A DNA stretch of 64,000 nucleotides from assembly GCA_030272585.1 (NCBI GenBank), contig BSYQ01000016.1, positions 1,240,001-1,304,000 on the forward strand, read 5' to 3'. Shown here piece by piece: positions 20,871 to 34,500 of the stretch. Numbering within the stretch: the stretch's first letter is position 1; each line of letters opens with the position of its first letter. A program made the translations under genes and the position numbers. Below the pieces are notes generated by a model, which had not been told where the DNA came from, did not search any database, and was given only the letters and a program-made list of their open reading frames with translations. The stretch comes from Bryopsis sp. KO-2023 (taxonomy: Eukaryota; Chlorophyta; Ulvophyceae; Bryopsidales; Bryopsidaceae).

Positions 20871-23800
20871 ATGGCCGTTCCGAGAAGGATGGGGGGGAGG
20901 AAATTGTCGGGTGGTAGATGTCTGAACGATGGCTGCCTGTTTCTGATTGCTGTGACTTTGGTGAGCTATCCGATGTAATGTCTCCGATCGGTGGTTTTGT
21001 GTGTACGCCTGAAAACAATTGGTATCCTAGCCATCTGTTCGGATGTCCCCAGCTGTGTTTCACGATCGATGCGGGGATCGCGAAAAGAAATGCTCAATTC
21101 AGCGTGTGTCCTGGGGGTGTTACGCATGGGGGCCGCAGTGTGAAGGGCTGCGGGAATACGTTCATTCATTGATTGCCAATACATGCATCCACATGTACAT
21201 CTTCAAACAATGGCTTCCATAATTGTCATTGAATGCACCCCTTAGTGATGAATTCTGTTGCAACGCTGGATGCTCATCTGAGAATTGGGGAAATTGTCTT
21301 CATATATCCATGCAGGGTATTTCTTGGTGGTATATCGCTGCTCATCAAAGCTGTGATCTGCTGGCTGGTTTATCCCCAGCAAGGCTGGAACGGCTTCCCC
21401 ATGTCGATGATTGTAAGACATGTGGGCATTGCGTGGTGGAATCGGACCAGCTCAGCAAACCCTCTGATTGTGCGCAGCCGATCGATGGGGGTAGGCATCC
21501 AAAAACTCAATTTCAAGGAGAGATCATCTGTTTCTGTTTGTTTTTTAAAGGGTGTGGTGCATTTTTTGATCAGTATCCAGTTCAGATGGCCAACCTTGAT
21601 GTGTGTTGCAAGCATCATTTAAACCCAGCTGATCAGCAACCCTTTGAATTCTTACAACGTTCAATTTTATGATAAAGGACTGAATTCTATTATCAGTTTT
21701 TTTTTCAGTTTCGATAAAAAAAAGTAGTTTTTTTGATTTTGTTGAAAACAAGATCTTTCCTCTGTAAGTTCGTATACTGCATATGATGGCAGTGCAAGGT
21801 GAGAATTCGATGGTGATTTCTGCTGCCAGCTGGCGGCTTTCGTCAGACTACCAAGATGTACGTAAGAGGCTACCTCATTGCCCCATCTGTCGGGGATGCT
21901 TGAATGCTTTGGAAAATGTCGACCAAAGAGTTCAAGCTTTCAACACCACTTTCGTTCACAAGAGCGGAGGGTCGAGCGCTTGGTATTTCTACACAGATGT
22001 AAAATGCCCAGGGAAAATGGAAGTCCCCCAGGAAAGCATAAAAAAACTGCTGGAAGCGCCCAGCCCAGCGGGTATGCCGACATTTCCAAAGCTGCATCTT
22101 CTACAGCTTAGCTGTCCAGATGGTTTTTCAGGGTCGTTCCTACTCTTATAACAATAAGAGGTTGATTAGGATTGTATCCGGGGATGTTTTGCATTTTTTT
22201 TTATTTCTTTTTTTTGGGGGGGGGCCTTGCATGTACTTGTTTTAAATTTGGAGTTTCTTTTCGGGGGTGCAGAACAGCCGAGGGCTCAAGCTGTGGTGAA
22301 GATGTGGTGTTTGCCGTTCGACCATCAAATGAGGTAATTACAGCCCTGAAACATATTCAACACAATAAAATATGACGCTATGTAATATTGGAAATAGCTT
22401 GGCCTGACATGCGAAAGATCCATCTTTCACTGTGCCGTCATATTTCCCACCTCATATTTCCATATTTCCCACAACAGACTTTTTTTTCCACAATGTGCTC
22501 TTTGTGGGTTTTTTTTGTAGGCCAGATCCATATGATCCTCAGGTTCAAGACATTCGACATTTCCGTGGATCTGAAATAATGAACAAAATGCATGTTCGGC
22601 CCACAAAGAGGAGTCGAGAGGAGTACTGCAATAAAGCGATGCCGTATGAAATCGTGCAAAAGGAAATCTCCATGATGAGGATTGCCGAAGAGTGTGGGCT
22701 GAGCTCCATCCTGCCCAAGGTCCTAAATAAATGAATCAACAAAGTTCATATTTTTAAAAATTGTTTTTGTGTTCTTCTTCGAGACAAAATCCTTGTGCAC
22801 TCTGCCCGGTCGCAAAAGATGCTCCAAAAATGACAAAAAATTTAGAGTGTTCAGTTTTATACTGAACACTCTCAAACGTTATCCACATTGAGATCTGCTG
22901 AAATGTGTGTCAGGTGTGGGTTGCCCCTGTGAAGGCGATAATGCCAGGAACGGGTTACCCCATCGATATGGATGCTCTTTGGCAAACCAGAGCCCCTGGA
23001 GTTTCCTTGCACAACTTAGCCCACTGGTCGACCAAACCGGAAATCGTTTTAGAGACTCTCAACCACAGAGTGAACAGCTCGCAGGTATTATTACTCACCA
23101 GGGAAGTTTTTTTTCAGAAATCTGGTTTGAGAAAGCTATTACCCACCAGGGAAGTTTTTCTCTATTTTTTTCTCTATTTTTTTGTAGTGGTAGCCATGAT
23201 TTAACAAATGCCAATTGGGGTGGCAATGACTAATGGTTTGATCCCTGCCAATTCTGATGTACTGACAGGTGGTCATGGCCGCCATTTTTGACCTACTGAC
23301 ATCCCAATGTGATCGAAAAGCAAACAATCTATTTTTGGACGAGGAGGGGGGCATCACCCTGATCGACAACAATCAGGCTTTGGCGAGTGGGCACATGTGC
23401 GATGTGGGCCGACAATTGAACTCGATATTCTTGCCTTCATCGGTGGAGCACACTTTTCGAGCCGTGGGGAGACAATACGCTAAACACAATTTCAAGAGGC
23501 TTCGATCTCACACGCCGTCACCGCATGTTATGATGGACTACAGGTACACCCCCCAAAAAACTTGATTGAACCTTGCGCGAGAATTTCGCGTTGAACTTTA
23601 CGAATTTGATAAGGTGTTCTGCGTTACTCCCCCCCTTCCTTTTTTTCGAAACTGGAGGGGGGGAATCGTAAAAATCTGTAAAAAAGATCGCATAATTGAC
23701 GATTTTTGTTTGTTTTGAAAAGTCCCTTTTACAACCTCTACCCCCCTGCAAAGACACCAAAAATCATATCAACTTATAAAACTTCGTAAAACCTTAGTGA

Positions 23801-24279
23801 TGACCCTTGGTTTTGTCGAGTAGTTTGTGTTAAGATATATATTGGTGGTGGTTTTTCACCCTTTTTGAAGTTTTCTCCCCCTTCAGTGCTTTCTTTTTCC
23901 TTTTGCATGGTGGAACAGGTGTCATTCCCCTGGCGGCGAAATCGGCAAAAACTACCCTCCCAAAGTGAAACAATGCTTGACGAAATTCCAGAACATGGAT
24001 GCGGAGGGCTTGATGGACGCATTCGGCTTGATCGATTCCAAGAGCGCCACCATTTTGAAAACTCGAGCCGCCGCAATGTTGCACGGCGGGTTCGAGTGGG
24101 CTTTGCTGAATGCGCCGCCTTTAAACTCCGCTCAATATCGATATTCGCCCCAGCCGCCATGTTGCAAAATGCATTCTTCCGGGTGTAGGAGCGGGTTTTG
24201 CAGATTTGAGTGCGACGGCGGGTGGAAACCCAACCCCAATTTGCATCGACCGATCTTCAGCCAGAAAAGAACACACTGA
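20871..24279 (+). CDS. FAM20/PI3-PI4-kinase-like atypical kinase with signal anchor, 515 aa
   Basis: Eight exons join in phase: 20871-20960, 21316-21490, 21856-22071, 22273-22333, 22521-22719, 22914-23084, 23269-23543 and 23919-24279 (1548 nt, stop TGA). Residues about 17-30 (CLNDGCLFLIAVTL) form a signal-anchor-like hydrophobic stretch. Cys pairs (CKTCGHC, CPICRGC, KCPG) fit a lumenal or secreted domain. Kinase landmarks are a lysine in AVVKMW (K170), an acidic helix YEIVQKE (about 223-229), a catalytic CDRKANN (D319, N324) and a metal-binding LIDNN (D337). This D-x-x-x-N-N plus ID arrangement is that of FAM20-type secretory-pathway kinases and related PI3/PI4-like folds, not of classical HRD/DFG kinases. 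The substrate is unknown. The exon 2 to 3 join is chosen by phase and is the weakest. Confidence 0.65.
22844..22872 (+). other. perfect 12-bp hairpin in a kinase-gene intron
   Basis: AGAGTGTTCAGT, loop TTTAT, ACTGAACACTCT. It lies 42 bp upstream of exon 6 (22914). It could be a MITE remnant or a structured intron element. Confidence 0.7.
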
Positions 24280-25589
24280 GTGGTGTTCTTTTTTTTGGTC
24301 ACGTGACGTCTGCTGTGTGATTCTAAAGCTGTTTTTTTTTTTTTTTTTTTTTTCGGGTTGGGGGCAGGTTTTTGGGTTCTTTCTGTCGCTTGTTTTTCCC
24401 GAGGGGAAAAGCCAAGTCCGTTTTCTTTGGGAGGTTGAGAGTTAACAGTGTTTTTTTTTCATTTTATTTTCGAATCAATTCATGTTTGGTGGTTATCGAG
24501 GGTGCCAAATCATGGCTAATAAATGAGGGCTTTTCCAGAGTAGTTACTTCATTTTTTTGAGATTGCAACAGGGAATATGGAAGCAACTTAAGTTGCTATC
24601 CTTCCTGTCGCAAACGCAAGCGGGGGAGGGAAAAAAGTCCCCTATCTTTTGAACTTCTCTGGGATCAACGGTATCATTGTTTTTACTCGATGCTTGTAAG
24701 ACTTTGGATTCACGAGTGTGGGTGTGTGTCCAGTTCAACACGTGTGGAAGTTTCCGACCTAACTTCAGGCTGTTGAATTCACATTCTTACACTGTAAAAA
24801 GTACGACCCCTGTTCCAACCAAAGTTACAACCCAGAGTCCTAACTGTACAAACTGCACAGCAACTACCCCAACTGAATTAGCCCTTTCCACAAGGCTCCA
24901 ATTGCATCGGTGAATGTGTTTGGTGCTTGTGGTATCACCGCGTTGACAATATCTTTTGTCTTGATTTTGTTCCTGCGTTTCTTATAATAATTATTGTGGT
25001 GGTCAGCTTTTGGGATTTTTTCTTAGTGCTCTCCATGGATTTTGGGTAGATTTTCGGGCGGGATTTTTGCATGGTGGTTACGTTTCCATGGGTGATGGCC
25101 TCTTTTTGCTTTATTGCTATTATGGTTATCAATTGTTTATTGATACTATCGTCCCTCGCATTCCCTATAAACACGTTCCAAAATTGGTCAAAAGTGAAAA
25201 TGCCAGGTCAGTCATGGGAGTTTGTATGAAATTGCCTGGTCTTCATGCACAATATTGGTTGCTTTTTGGGTGGATTCGTTGCAATTGTGTTTCTCCAACA
25301 ATAGGGGGTTGATGGCCTCTCTTGGCCATATTGTAGTTGTTTATTTGTACAAGTTACAAATATTTTCCAACCATACATATTGTTAGCTGAAGTATGGATT
25401 TGAAACTGCTGTCCCCTAAAGAAAATTGCCCCAATGACCCAGAACCCATTCTAGTATTTCTGGAATACTAGAAAAGAAAAACTAACCCCAAGACGAAACA
25501 CAGCTTTTTTTCTTTTCAAACACTTTATCCATGCAGTAGCAAATAAAAAATAAAAAATAGTAATCTAATTTGATAAACACGAAATACGA
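24280..25589. other. intergenic region
   Basis: Contains a T-run of about 23 (24331-24353), repeat copy 3 (24772-24892) and an open plus frame at 25010-25312 without splice or family support. It separates two convergent genes. Confidence 0.55.
24772..24892 (+). repeat. dispersed short repeat, copy 3
   Basis: Closest by eye to the complement of 5359-5481: shares AAGTACGACCCCTGTTCCAA, ACAACCCAGAGTCC and GCACAGCAACTACCC. Confidence 0.65.
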
Positions 25590-28500
25590 TTATGCAGGCT
25601 CGTAGTTCGCCCTTGCAGGATCGTTGGTGTATTTCCTCCACCTCGCAATCTTGAAAGAGCAAACAATGAGAGTAAAAATGGCTGCCATCACTGCACAAGC
25701 TATCCCTGCGATTAGCCCCATCCTATCTCCACCTGCACATATTCAAAAACAACACGAAAGTTGGTCAACGCCAGGCCACGCTGAGTGCAGCATAAATCCA
25801 ACTGTTTCCTCCCTTGTGTTGGGCAATACACGAAAAAAAGATAGGACAGCTTGTTCCGAAGATTAATGGAGCCAACAACTTAGAAAAAACACAGACTATG
25901 AAATCACGGAAGGGTTGAACGAGGACGAGCTTAAGCAAAAAACCCAAAACAGCTCCAATGGTCGCTTCGAGCTTTTCACCCTGGAGCGCAACGAACTTTC
26001 TGAGTGGGGTTCATTGAAAGGTATAAGGGGCTTTGCAGGATGTGCAGTTGATCAGCTGTCTGCCCACCTTCTTTTTCCTTATCGACAGGGTGGGGGCCAC
26101 CATAAATTTCCTCGAAGGATGAATCGAACACCAGCATCGATGCTGGATTCGAGTTCATGGCGTCAACGAAACCTTCAATCTCATTGTCGTCCTTGCCTGG
26201 TGGGAAGTCAATTTCCATTTCCACAACGATGGATCCTCGCCTCGTTTTAACAACGCGGACGTTCTCCAGCGGAACTTCAGCCGCCACCGCAGTAGCATTC
26301 CGTACGTGTCCCAAGAATACCTGGTCGTTCTTCAACTCTTCGTAGTCGCCCGAGAATTTCACTGCCAGCTCAACCTACGCGACCAACATAAGGGAACGCT
26401 TAAAAAAATTAAAGAAGAGAAGAGAAGTTGCGCTGTAGACTATAGCCCATCAACCCCTAGAGTTGTTGGAAAACGACTGTGACGATTTCTTGACAGTAAA
26501 CACTTGCTCTTGGGACCTCTACCCTACCGTCATGTGAACTGATGGTGCTTCGGGAATAGGAGCAGGTGGTGATGTTGGCGGGGTTGGGGGTTGTGGAGGT
26601 GCTGGTGGGGCCATATATTGGGCGACAAACATCTCTCCATATCGTGTCGATACACACTTCGCCAGTCCTACAGCTGGATCATATGAGACATAATCTATCC
26701 CGGAAGAAGGTCCACTAACAGCCACTCCCTCCTTTATCAGCATGCAAATCGTCACGATACCAGCGGCATCGCTCCATTTCGATTCGTCAACTGGGATATC
26801 GACGGTTAAGGCGCAAGTTTCCGAAGGACAGAGCTCACCAGCCCCCAGGTGGCTAGGAAAGTCGATGTCCAGAATACCAGAGACAATGACTTCGTTTGTT
26901 ATCCCAACATCGATCACTAGGGTACCAAGAAGTGCTTCGTGTGCAGATGTGTCAGTGATATATTGTACGCTCGTTTCTAGCTGAGCATCGGGACAGTGCT
27001 CTCCGCACTTTTCAGCAAAGTCACTGGGGAGCGTCAGTTGTGCTGACTCCGGGGAAAAAGACTGAAGTCGGCGGCGGCTATCTCCTGACTTGGTTTTACC
27101 AATCTTGAAGGATTTGCCGTTCATTCCATCGACAGTTTCACGCTGACAGGCAATGTCTATGCCAGCGAAACCATCTGCAGAGGATCCAGATTCAACGGGG
27201 TCTGTCCCTGGAGTAGACTTAATGCAAGCAAGTGCGGAGCATTTCTTTATTGTGGTCTTGAACTTGTCGAAAAATTCGGCGGAGTCTGAGGAATCCTCAC
27301 GAGATGCATTTCTTTTTGCGATTCCAGCCGTGACGACGTTCAGAATGCCAATACATTGATCAGGCGTGTACTCAACGCTTCCGTATTCTGAAGCCGTCAA
27401 TCCCCTTACAGCAGCGTTCAGCATTTTGTCAATGTCAGCTGATTGGGTGAAGTTGTTCTGGCAGAGATCCCCCAGAATGCCCTGTGCGATGAGATACTCG
27501 TCGACATCCACTTCTTCTGGATTTTCTGACACCTGGCCAATACAGGCGTCCGTGAAGCTTGCAGCCATTTCTTTTCCATCGTTTTCGGACACCCCATTCC
27601 CCCCTTGGGCACGCTGTAGAAGCCGAACAGCTTTGCGACTTTGCGCTAGAACTTCCTCGGGATCTCCTGCCTGCTCCCCTTTTTGAGAATCAATCCGCAC
27701 TTGTTGCAATTCGCCAATGTCCGGAACGTAATCTGCGGCAGGAGCGTCCACTGTGACCGAAGCGACTTCTTCCGTGTATGCTCCAAATGAATCATACGCC
27801 CTGACCACCAACACATGCTCGCCTTCCTCCAAACCTTTGAAATTGAAGGCATTTCTCAAGCCTCTCCTATGAGCTACAAATTGCTTCGGGTTACTACCGA
27901 CGTACTCCCCGAAAACATACACCAGGCGAGCTCCTTCATCCGCAAACTCTTGCGCCTTCACTCTGTAAACGGCATTCGGGTAGGCGTTCGACTCGGACGT
28001 CTGGGAGACAATTATACACCCACCATCGACTGCCCCGCAGTAAGGGGGGGAGTTCATGGTGAACGTTTTTACGGCCGTTCCAGAATCTGTATCGATATCG
28101 TTTCTTGTCAAAGTCGCGCTACAAGTTATCTCTGCACCCGCGCCAAGCATGTTGGGCTTAATCAATAGATTTTGGCGATGGATTCCGCCAATCACAATGC
28201 CTTCGAGATCATCGATACCATCGCAGCTCCAGGCGATACTCGTGTTTCTTGCATACGGTTTCTCCACCGTCACCATCAGGTTAACTAAATCTGTGGGGTT
28301 AAAGAGTCGCGGACAATCTCTAGCACCACATTGCATCTCGATTGAGCCAATCGGGACTGGACTATCCGCCGGCTTTGGTCTAAAGGCGATCGTCGTTGTT
28401 CCAGACCTTGTTGCTGTAGTGACTCCCACATCTGTTTTCGATACTTTTGCAGTGTAATAATACCAGACACCTACTGTGAGGAGTTCTGGGGGGATACAGA

Positions 28501-31500
28501 GTCGTGTCCCCTCGACAACGGGTTGGTTGCTCCCAGTGAAACAAGCCTCTCCGCCGATTTCGTGTTTCTCACATTTCCACTCTACGGAAAAGCCTGTTAG
28601 TTGCTGAGGGTCATCCGGGTCAATAGATGCGGATGCATCTAGACAAACATCGTCCACCAATGCGACATCCCCGTACTTTCCTTTGATTCTGGGGATGATC
28701 GGCGACCCGTGAGCGTGGAGCAAGACATCTTGGCCCACCGTTCCTTGAACTACCCCACTTGCATCCTTCAGGGTTGCAGAGATGCGGATATTATAGTCGT
28801 TTTCTGGGCGGGCCGTTGTAATCGGGCCACGCAACACGAAGTTCTTTCTTTTGTATCCTCCCTCCAACGCTGGCCATGCAGGAGTGTCCAAGGATGTCCA
28901 GTCGTATTCTACTGTGTACCCTTCGCAAACCGACGAGAGATCCACAAAGGCTGCCACCTGGATACCTTCTTCCAGAATGAAGTCAAATTCGTTTTTTCCG
29001 CCGACAATCCCAACGACTGGGACGGCAGTTGCAGATTTTGTGAAAATTATGTCCTGGGTGGCGCTCGCACCCAAGAAATTTGTTCCCTTGTAGGTGATTT
29101 TATAGTCACCAGCAGCCAAGGAATCGACTATTGTCCCATCTACTTCCAGCGACCCAGAGTCCCTGCGATGGATGAAACACAGTGATGAGAATACGGTGCA
29201 GGCGGTTGAGTTCCAGATGCAGTTTCGCTATATTGAGATATAGTTGAGAATCTCGACTTGCGATATGCGAGTCTCAGCATACTTTTTTGCCAGAACGAGT
29301 TCCTCTTAATGTTCCAGGGAAAGCAGCGCTGTGCAACCTACCCGAGCGCATCGACGATTGTCTTAAGAGCTGTGCAGTCTGACGAAGTCCCAAAAGCGTC
29401 ATTGGATGCCGCCCTGTAGCATGCGTTCTCATCGATGGACCACGCTGATTGCAGAACTCGACCCGCAGTGTCTTTTGAATAAGTTGCATCGAACATTGCG
29501 GCCCCAACAGTCCCTGAACACCCAGCAGATAGCTGCGAAGGATAAACGACACTAACCTCGGGTGCTTCACATGTACCACAACTGGTGACAACAACGGTCC
29601 CAGAGAATGATCCACCCAGGGTATCCTTCAAGACTTTCTGCGATTCCTCCAGTGTGATGCTGTCGCTTGGAGCGATGGTTGCGCCCCGCCTCAATCGGAT
29701 TGTTAGCTCCCTCTCTGAAGTAAAACATTGTGCGCCTTCTCCCAGCAGGGCAACAGCTGCTTTGTTAAAGGCCTTGCTGCACAAGAAACGCGATTTGCGT
29801 GCAGGGAAGTTCAATGCAGCGATGATTTTGTTGCCTTGGTCACTGAATTTCGCCGAGGTGATCTCACGAACTCCTGGTACGCAGATGCCGTCGCAGTCTG
29901 TTTTCTCCAGTTCAGCATTCGAACAGCTCACAACTCTGCATTTTGACTTCGCCGATGAGGTATCACATGCAAAGCCCTCAGGACAACCCGAGTTATCGAC
30001 GCAGTTCGTGTACCGATTATTGGCGGCCGCAATTTGTTCCGTAAACTGGTCACAGAAGTCTTTACACGTTCCTTTCGAAATGCACCTGCGGAATCAAGGA
30101 AAGGGGACTGCACTCAGGGGTTGTTCCGATTTCACATGGGAAGTTTACACAAAAAGCTGAAAACTGCCTTCAGCTCCGTATATCGTTGGCTTACTTGTCC
30201 CTTCCGTTCGACTTGTTGCAGCTGCACGTGTCAATGGGACTCGTGAAACTGCAGTAGTTGGGAGATGAGCAATCTGTAGTCCTGAAACATGTTCCTGAGT
30301 CTGGCTTCGCTGGTGTCGATTGTTGAACAATGGCCTGGCCTGGTTCTGACAACCCTGTAGACGTGCAAAAATCTGGCACCATCTCTGTCTTTCCCACTGT
30401 GTAAGCACAGGATCCATCGCACAGTCCCAGCTCTGAGCATAAAGCCATCGGACGCTTCCCAAAGCTTCCATTTTGGCTGTAGATAACCGCCCGATAAAGC
30501 TTCTTGCGGCAATCGTCCCTAGCAAGTCCGAGCCTCTCACACGCACTCACAGCACCCTACAGAACCAACTACGTTTTGAGAACAAAGTATTCGGTTTTCA
30601 AGATTGAAGGCCTCACGATGTTTAGGACACAGAAAAAACCCTGCTTGGCTTACGTTCTGGGCGAGTTTTGTGATTGGATCCACGCATACCTTCGCGATAG
30701 TGTTGCTATCTTGTACATCCTTATTTGCTATTGTGTGAGCAGCCATTTCATCGATACAGGATTTGCAAGTCTCGCAGTTGTTAGTGCATTTAGGGGTCCA
30801 TTTACACATCAATGTCTTGCTCTCGTCCCTCATCGTGTTGCAGTGAAACTCGGAGCTAATTGGGTCACAAGGATTGGTTGCGATTGAGCAACGTTCATCT
30901 TCTTCGTCCCAAGAACAATCCAGTTTTGCCGCACATGATTTCTTGTCGGTCCTTCAGAAAGGAAAGAACAAAACCATGAAGTTGTACGGTTTCGAGTCCA
31001 GGTGACATCTGATTGAACGATATGCTTCCGTCCAGTACCAGGCCACCCTCGAGTACAATACCAGGGAAATACAATACAATCTCGTGGATGCATAGCACTC
31101 AAAAAAGCATCCAAATCTCACTGGAAAGAGCAATCATCCCTCCGAAGGTGGCATTTGCCAGAAATGGTGCACCCATCTAAGGTCTTGCAGGTCCTCTCCG
31201 ACAACGGGCAGCATTCATCCTCAGGGTCACAAGGGTTCGTCTCGCAGCGGTCGACCACAGCACATGTGGCCCTTTTTTCACAGTATTCTTCAGAGAGCCC
31301 TTCGCACTCGTTCCTCACGCCAACGCAAGAGCCAGAAAAAGCATTGACTAGGTGAATGCAAAGAGAACAAAGTAAAATATCGTTGAAAGGAAAGTCTCAA
31401 TTCCAGTGTGAGCGTCAGAAAAATTCTCCTTCCTTTTCACCAACCTGAATCTCTGGAAGGGTTCCACGTGCACCTTCCTCTCTGCTCTGAGCATTCCCAT

Positions 31501-34500
31501 TCGTACTGGAATTTTCTGCAAGGATCTTGGGTTCTCACACATCGTTTTTTGATAGTGCACCCCGATTCGCTGGAGCAATCGCTTGGCTTGATCTTTTTGG
31601 TGGTGGAGGGTACACAACATTGGTCTTTTCCATCGCAGCCGAAGTCATTGGAGGCACGAACGTGGCATGTCTGTGTTGCAAGGCAGAGCGTCATAATGAG
31701 AATTTAGGCTATCGAGAAAACTTTGAGTATGTCGAAAAGGTATTCTGTACGTTGAAGATCAACCTTTTGTTTCCGTTATTAGGAGAACTTGCATAGTGGG
31801 TAAGATTTTGAGCCATTAGTAGATTCAGTAAGCAGATTAGCTATTCGTCCAGAACACAATCAGAAGGACACTCGTAGGCGCATGCAGTGGATTTCCTACC
31901 CCCCCCCCCAAACACACACAAAAAAGAAACTAATTTGTAACGCATATGCCTGGAATAAATTTCGAGGTGTCTTTCATATGGCCACTCCACTCACCTTTCA
32001 TTTTCTAGTCTGGAAATGGCGTTCGAATGGAAGGGATATTCTAATATCACTCAATTGTTGACACGGTATCCACCTTATGAACGTGATCTGGGTCTCTTTC
32101 TCTTTTAATCAGAATTGCAGAAACAGACTTCTCACCTTCTCTCTTGGTATGCATACATCTTTTGGGCAAGTCCCAGTGCTGGATGATCCCTTTTCGCAGT
32201 GTTCCACACCCTTCCTATCGATGCAGAAGCCATACCTAACAGCGGCCTCCTTACTCTTAGAATTCATCTCATTTTGGCCTTCTAGCCCGCCCATTTCCTT
32301 CGTATCCCCGTCGATGTCCTTGATCTCTTCTTCTTTCTGTCCATTGATGCAGTTGCAACAAAAATAACAATTAAGGCAACACTGATCAGCTGCACAAATT
32401 TTTGCCATGCAAATAATTAACACCGTGGTTGAAAAGATAACATATCGCTGCTGTGTGGGAGACTGTGTCTGTTGGGCACTTGTTACCAATGGAAGCGCTC
32501 TGTAATCGCCGGTTTTGACAAAGTGACATCCTTTAGCACAAACGCCCTTTCCCGTCTCTTTGTACGTCTCTTGAAAGTATTCGGTGCATACATCTTTTGC
32601 CAGCACGCATCTTGGAATATTTTGAGGCTCAAACTCGCAGTGAGGTCTGTCTGCGCACTCTTCCTTGATGGGGTACAAGCCCCCCTTGCCATTCTCCAAA
32701 GCGTCGCAGCACTTGTTGTTAGCCGGATCACATCGCAAATTGCCATAAAGTGAAACGCTGCAAGACAAGTGAAAGGAAACTGTTAGCTGGGAGGACGACC
32801 CAACAATTGAAATCAGTCGACAACAGTTGTTCTTACATTTTCTTTAAGTCGGACCAATTTCCTTGAAGGGTGTGGCATGCTTGTTCGACCCCCTGGATAT
32901 GTCCAAATCTTATCAAACCATGAATGAGGGAGGTTACTTCCAGGCACTCGGTGGTGTTATCTGTGGGGGTCGCAAACATGGCTCCAGTTATTTCCAAATA
33001 GAACAAATGGACAAAGTAAGCTCCTGAAATTCGTCAGAGCATGTATTGTTGACTGACCCTGGCTGCATGCTTTGAGGAAGTCCCCTTTCTCGATCGACTT
33101 TGATATTTCCTCGATATCTCCACAGGCAGTCTTTGAGTCCACGATCGAGGTCAGATGCTCCAAGCACATTTCTTCTCTCAACGGCTGGCGAGGGAAAAAA
33201 TCTTTTCAAGTTAAACAAGCTCCTTCCTTTCGTTTCGAATGCGTCTTAACACACAAATCAGCACAGACGCCTGGGCTTGTTTGATTTATTGTATTTAGTA
33301 AGGGGGTATTGATTGTTCTAATATTTCTTAGCGGCGGCAAACCCGAAAAACGCTATGTTTTCGAAATTATGCTCATACTTGACTTCTTGCATACAAAAAG
33401 AAATGACGACGTGCATCCAAAAAGAAACCGTTGCGAGACAGAAAATAGAGCCTGTACAGAACGAGTTTACATCATCCCTACCTCCAAAGAAAATCGACAA
33501 GTCGACTCAGGTCTCGATTCTTTCATCAGAGAAATCAAAGTACCACTGGCTTCCTCACAGTCGCTGCAAAATGCACCAGGGCACAGGTCCAGGCCTGTGT
33601 GAAAAGAATTTATGCCGAACTTTAAAGGGAAACAAAACAATTGAAGAGCAGCTATGAAGAAGAGAAGAAGAAATAGAGAAAGACAGCTTCAAGACTTGTC
33701 CACATATTACTGATTGGTCCAGAGTGGGTTGCTCAAGATCCAACGGGTCAGTTTCAACGATAAACAGAGCTCATAAGTGGCAATCACCCGACTCTCCACA
33801 TATGGATCTCTTAGAAATTCCAGCCACATTTCTTGACACTGTTCGACATGTCTCCAGGGCTCTGCATCGAACTCCAGCTTTTGAATCTTTGGAAGGCCTC
33901 GCCATTTTGCAGTATTTAGGCTTGCTGTCGATTGGTACACATCTGGGGCTGTGTTTTCAAAGGCAAGACGTTGTTAATCGATGTGGTGTGACAAGAGAGG
34001 GTAGTACGGCGCCCATTAAAATCACCCAAACTCATATTGTGACTGAGGGACTTTTGGAAGACCGAGGGATTTCGAGCTTCACAAAGTATGAGGAGGGACC
34101 GATCGTGTGTTTGATATCTTGTTTCTACGTTAGTTGAAAACAAAAAGATTATGAATGAACAAAATTCCTACATGTAGGTGCAAGATTTACTGTAAGCCTC
34201 GCAGGTCGCTCTTGAATTTGCAGAATGGCACATTGAGGCAGCTCTTGAAATGCATCGACCCTGGGAAATGGAAATTATTCAAAACAGTCGAGGCCAATCC
34301 TGGCAAGCGGATTGTTCTGGATTGAGTGATAAAGTATCAAAAGGATTGGCGTAAATTATTATTGCAGCTGAGTGAATGTCAGTTCACATGCAGTTTTTCT
34401 ATTTTCTCTTCTCTAATATACAGCTCTCAAGAAGAACGGAATCCTGAATGTTGCAAGTTTTGATTTTATCAGTGGTTTCTCACTTTGGGGTAAGGGGACT

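Noticed and set aside
25010..25312. Plus-strand ORF of 100 codons with aromatic-rich sequence
   Set aside because: No splice context, start context or recognisable domain; probably chance in T-rich DNA.
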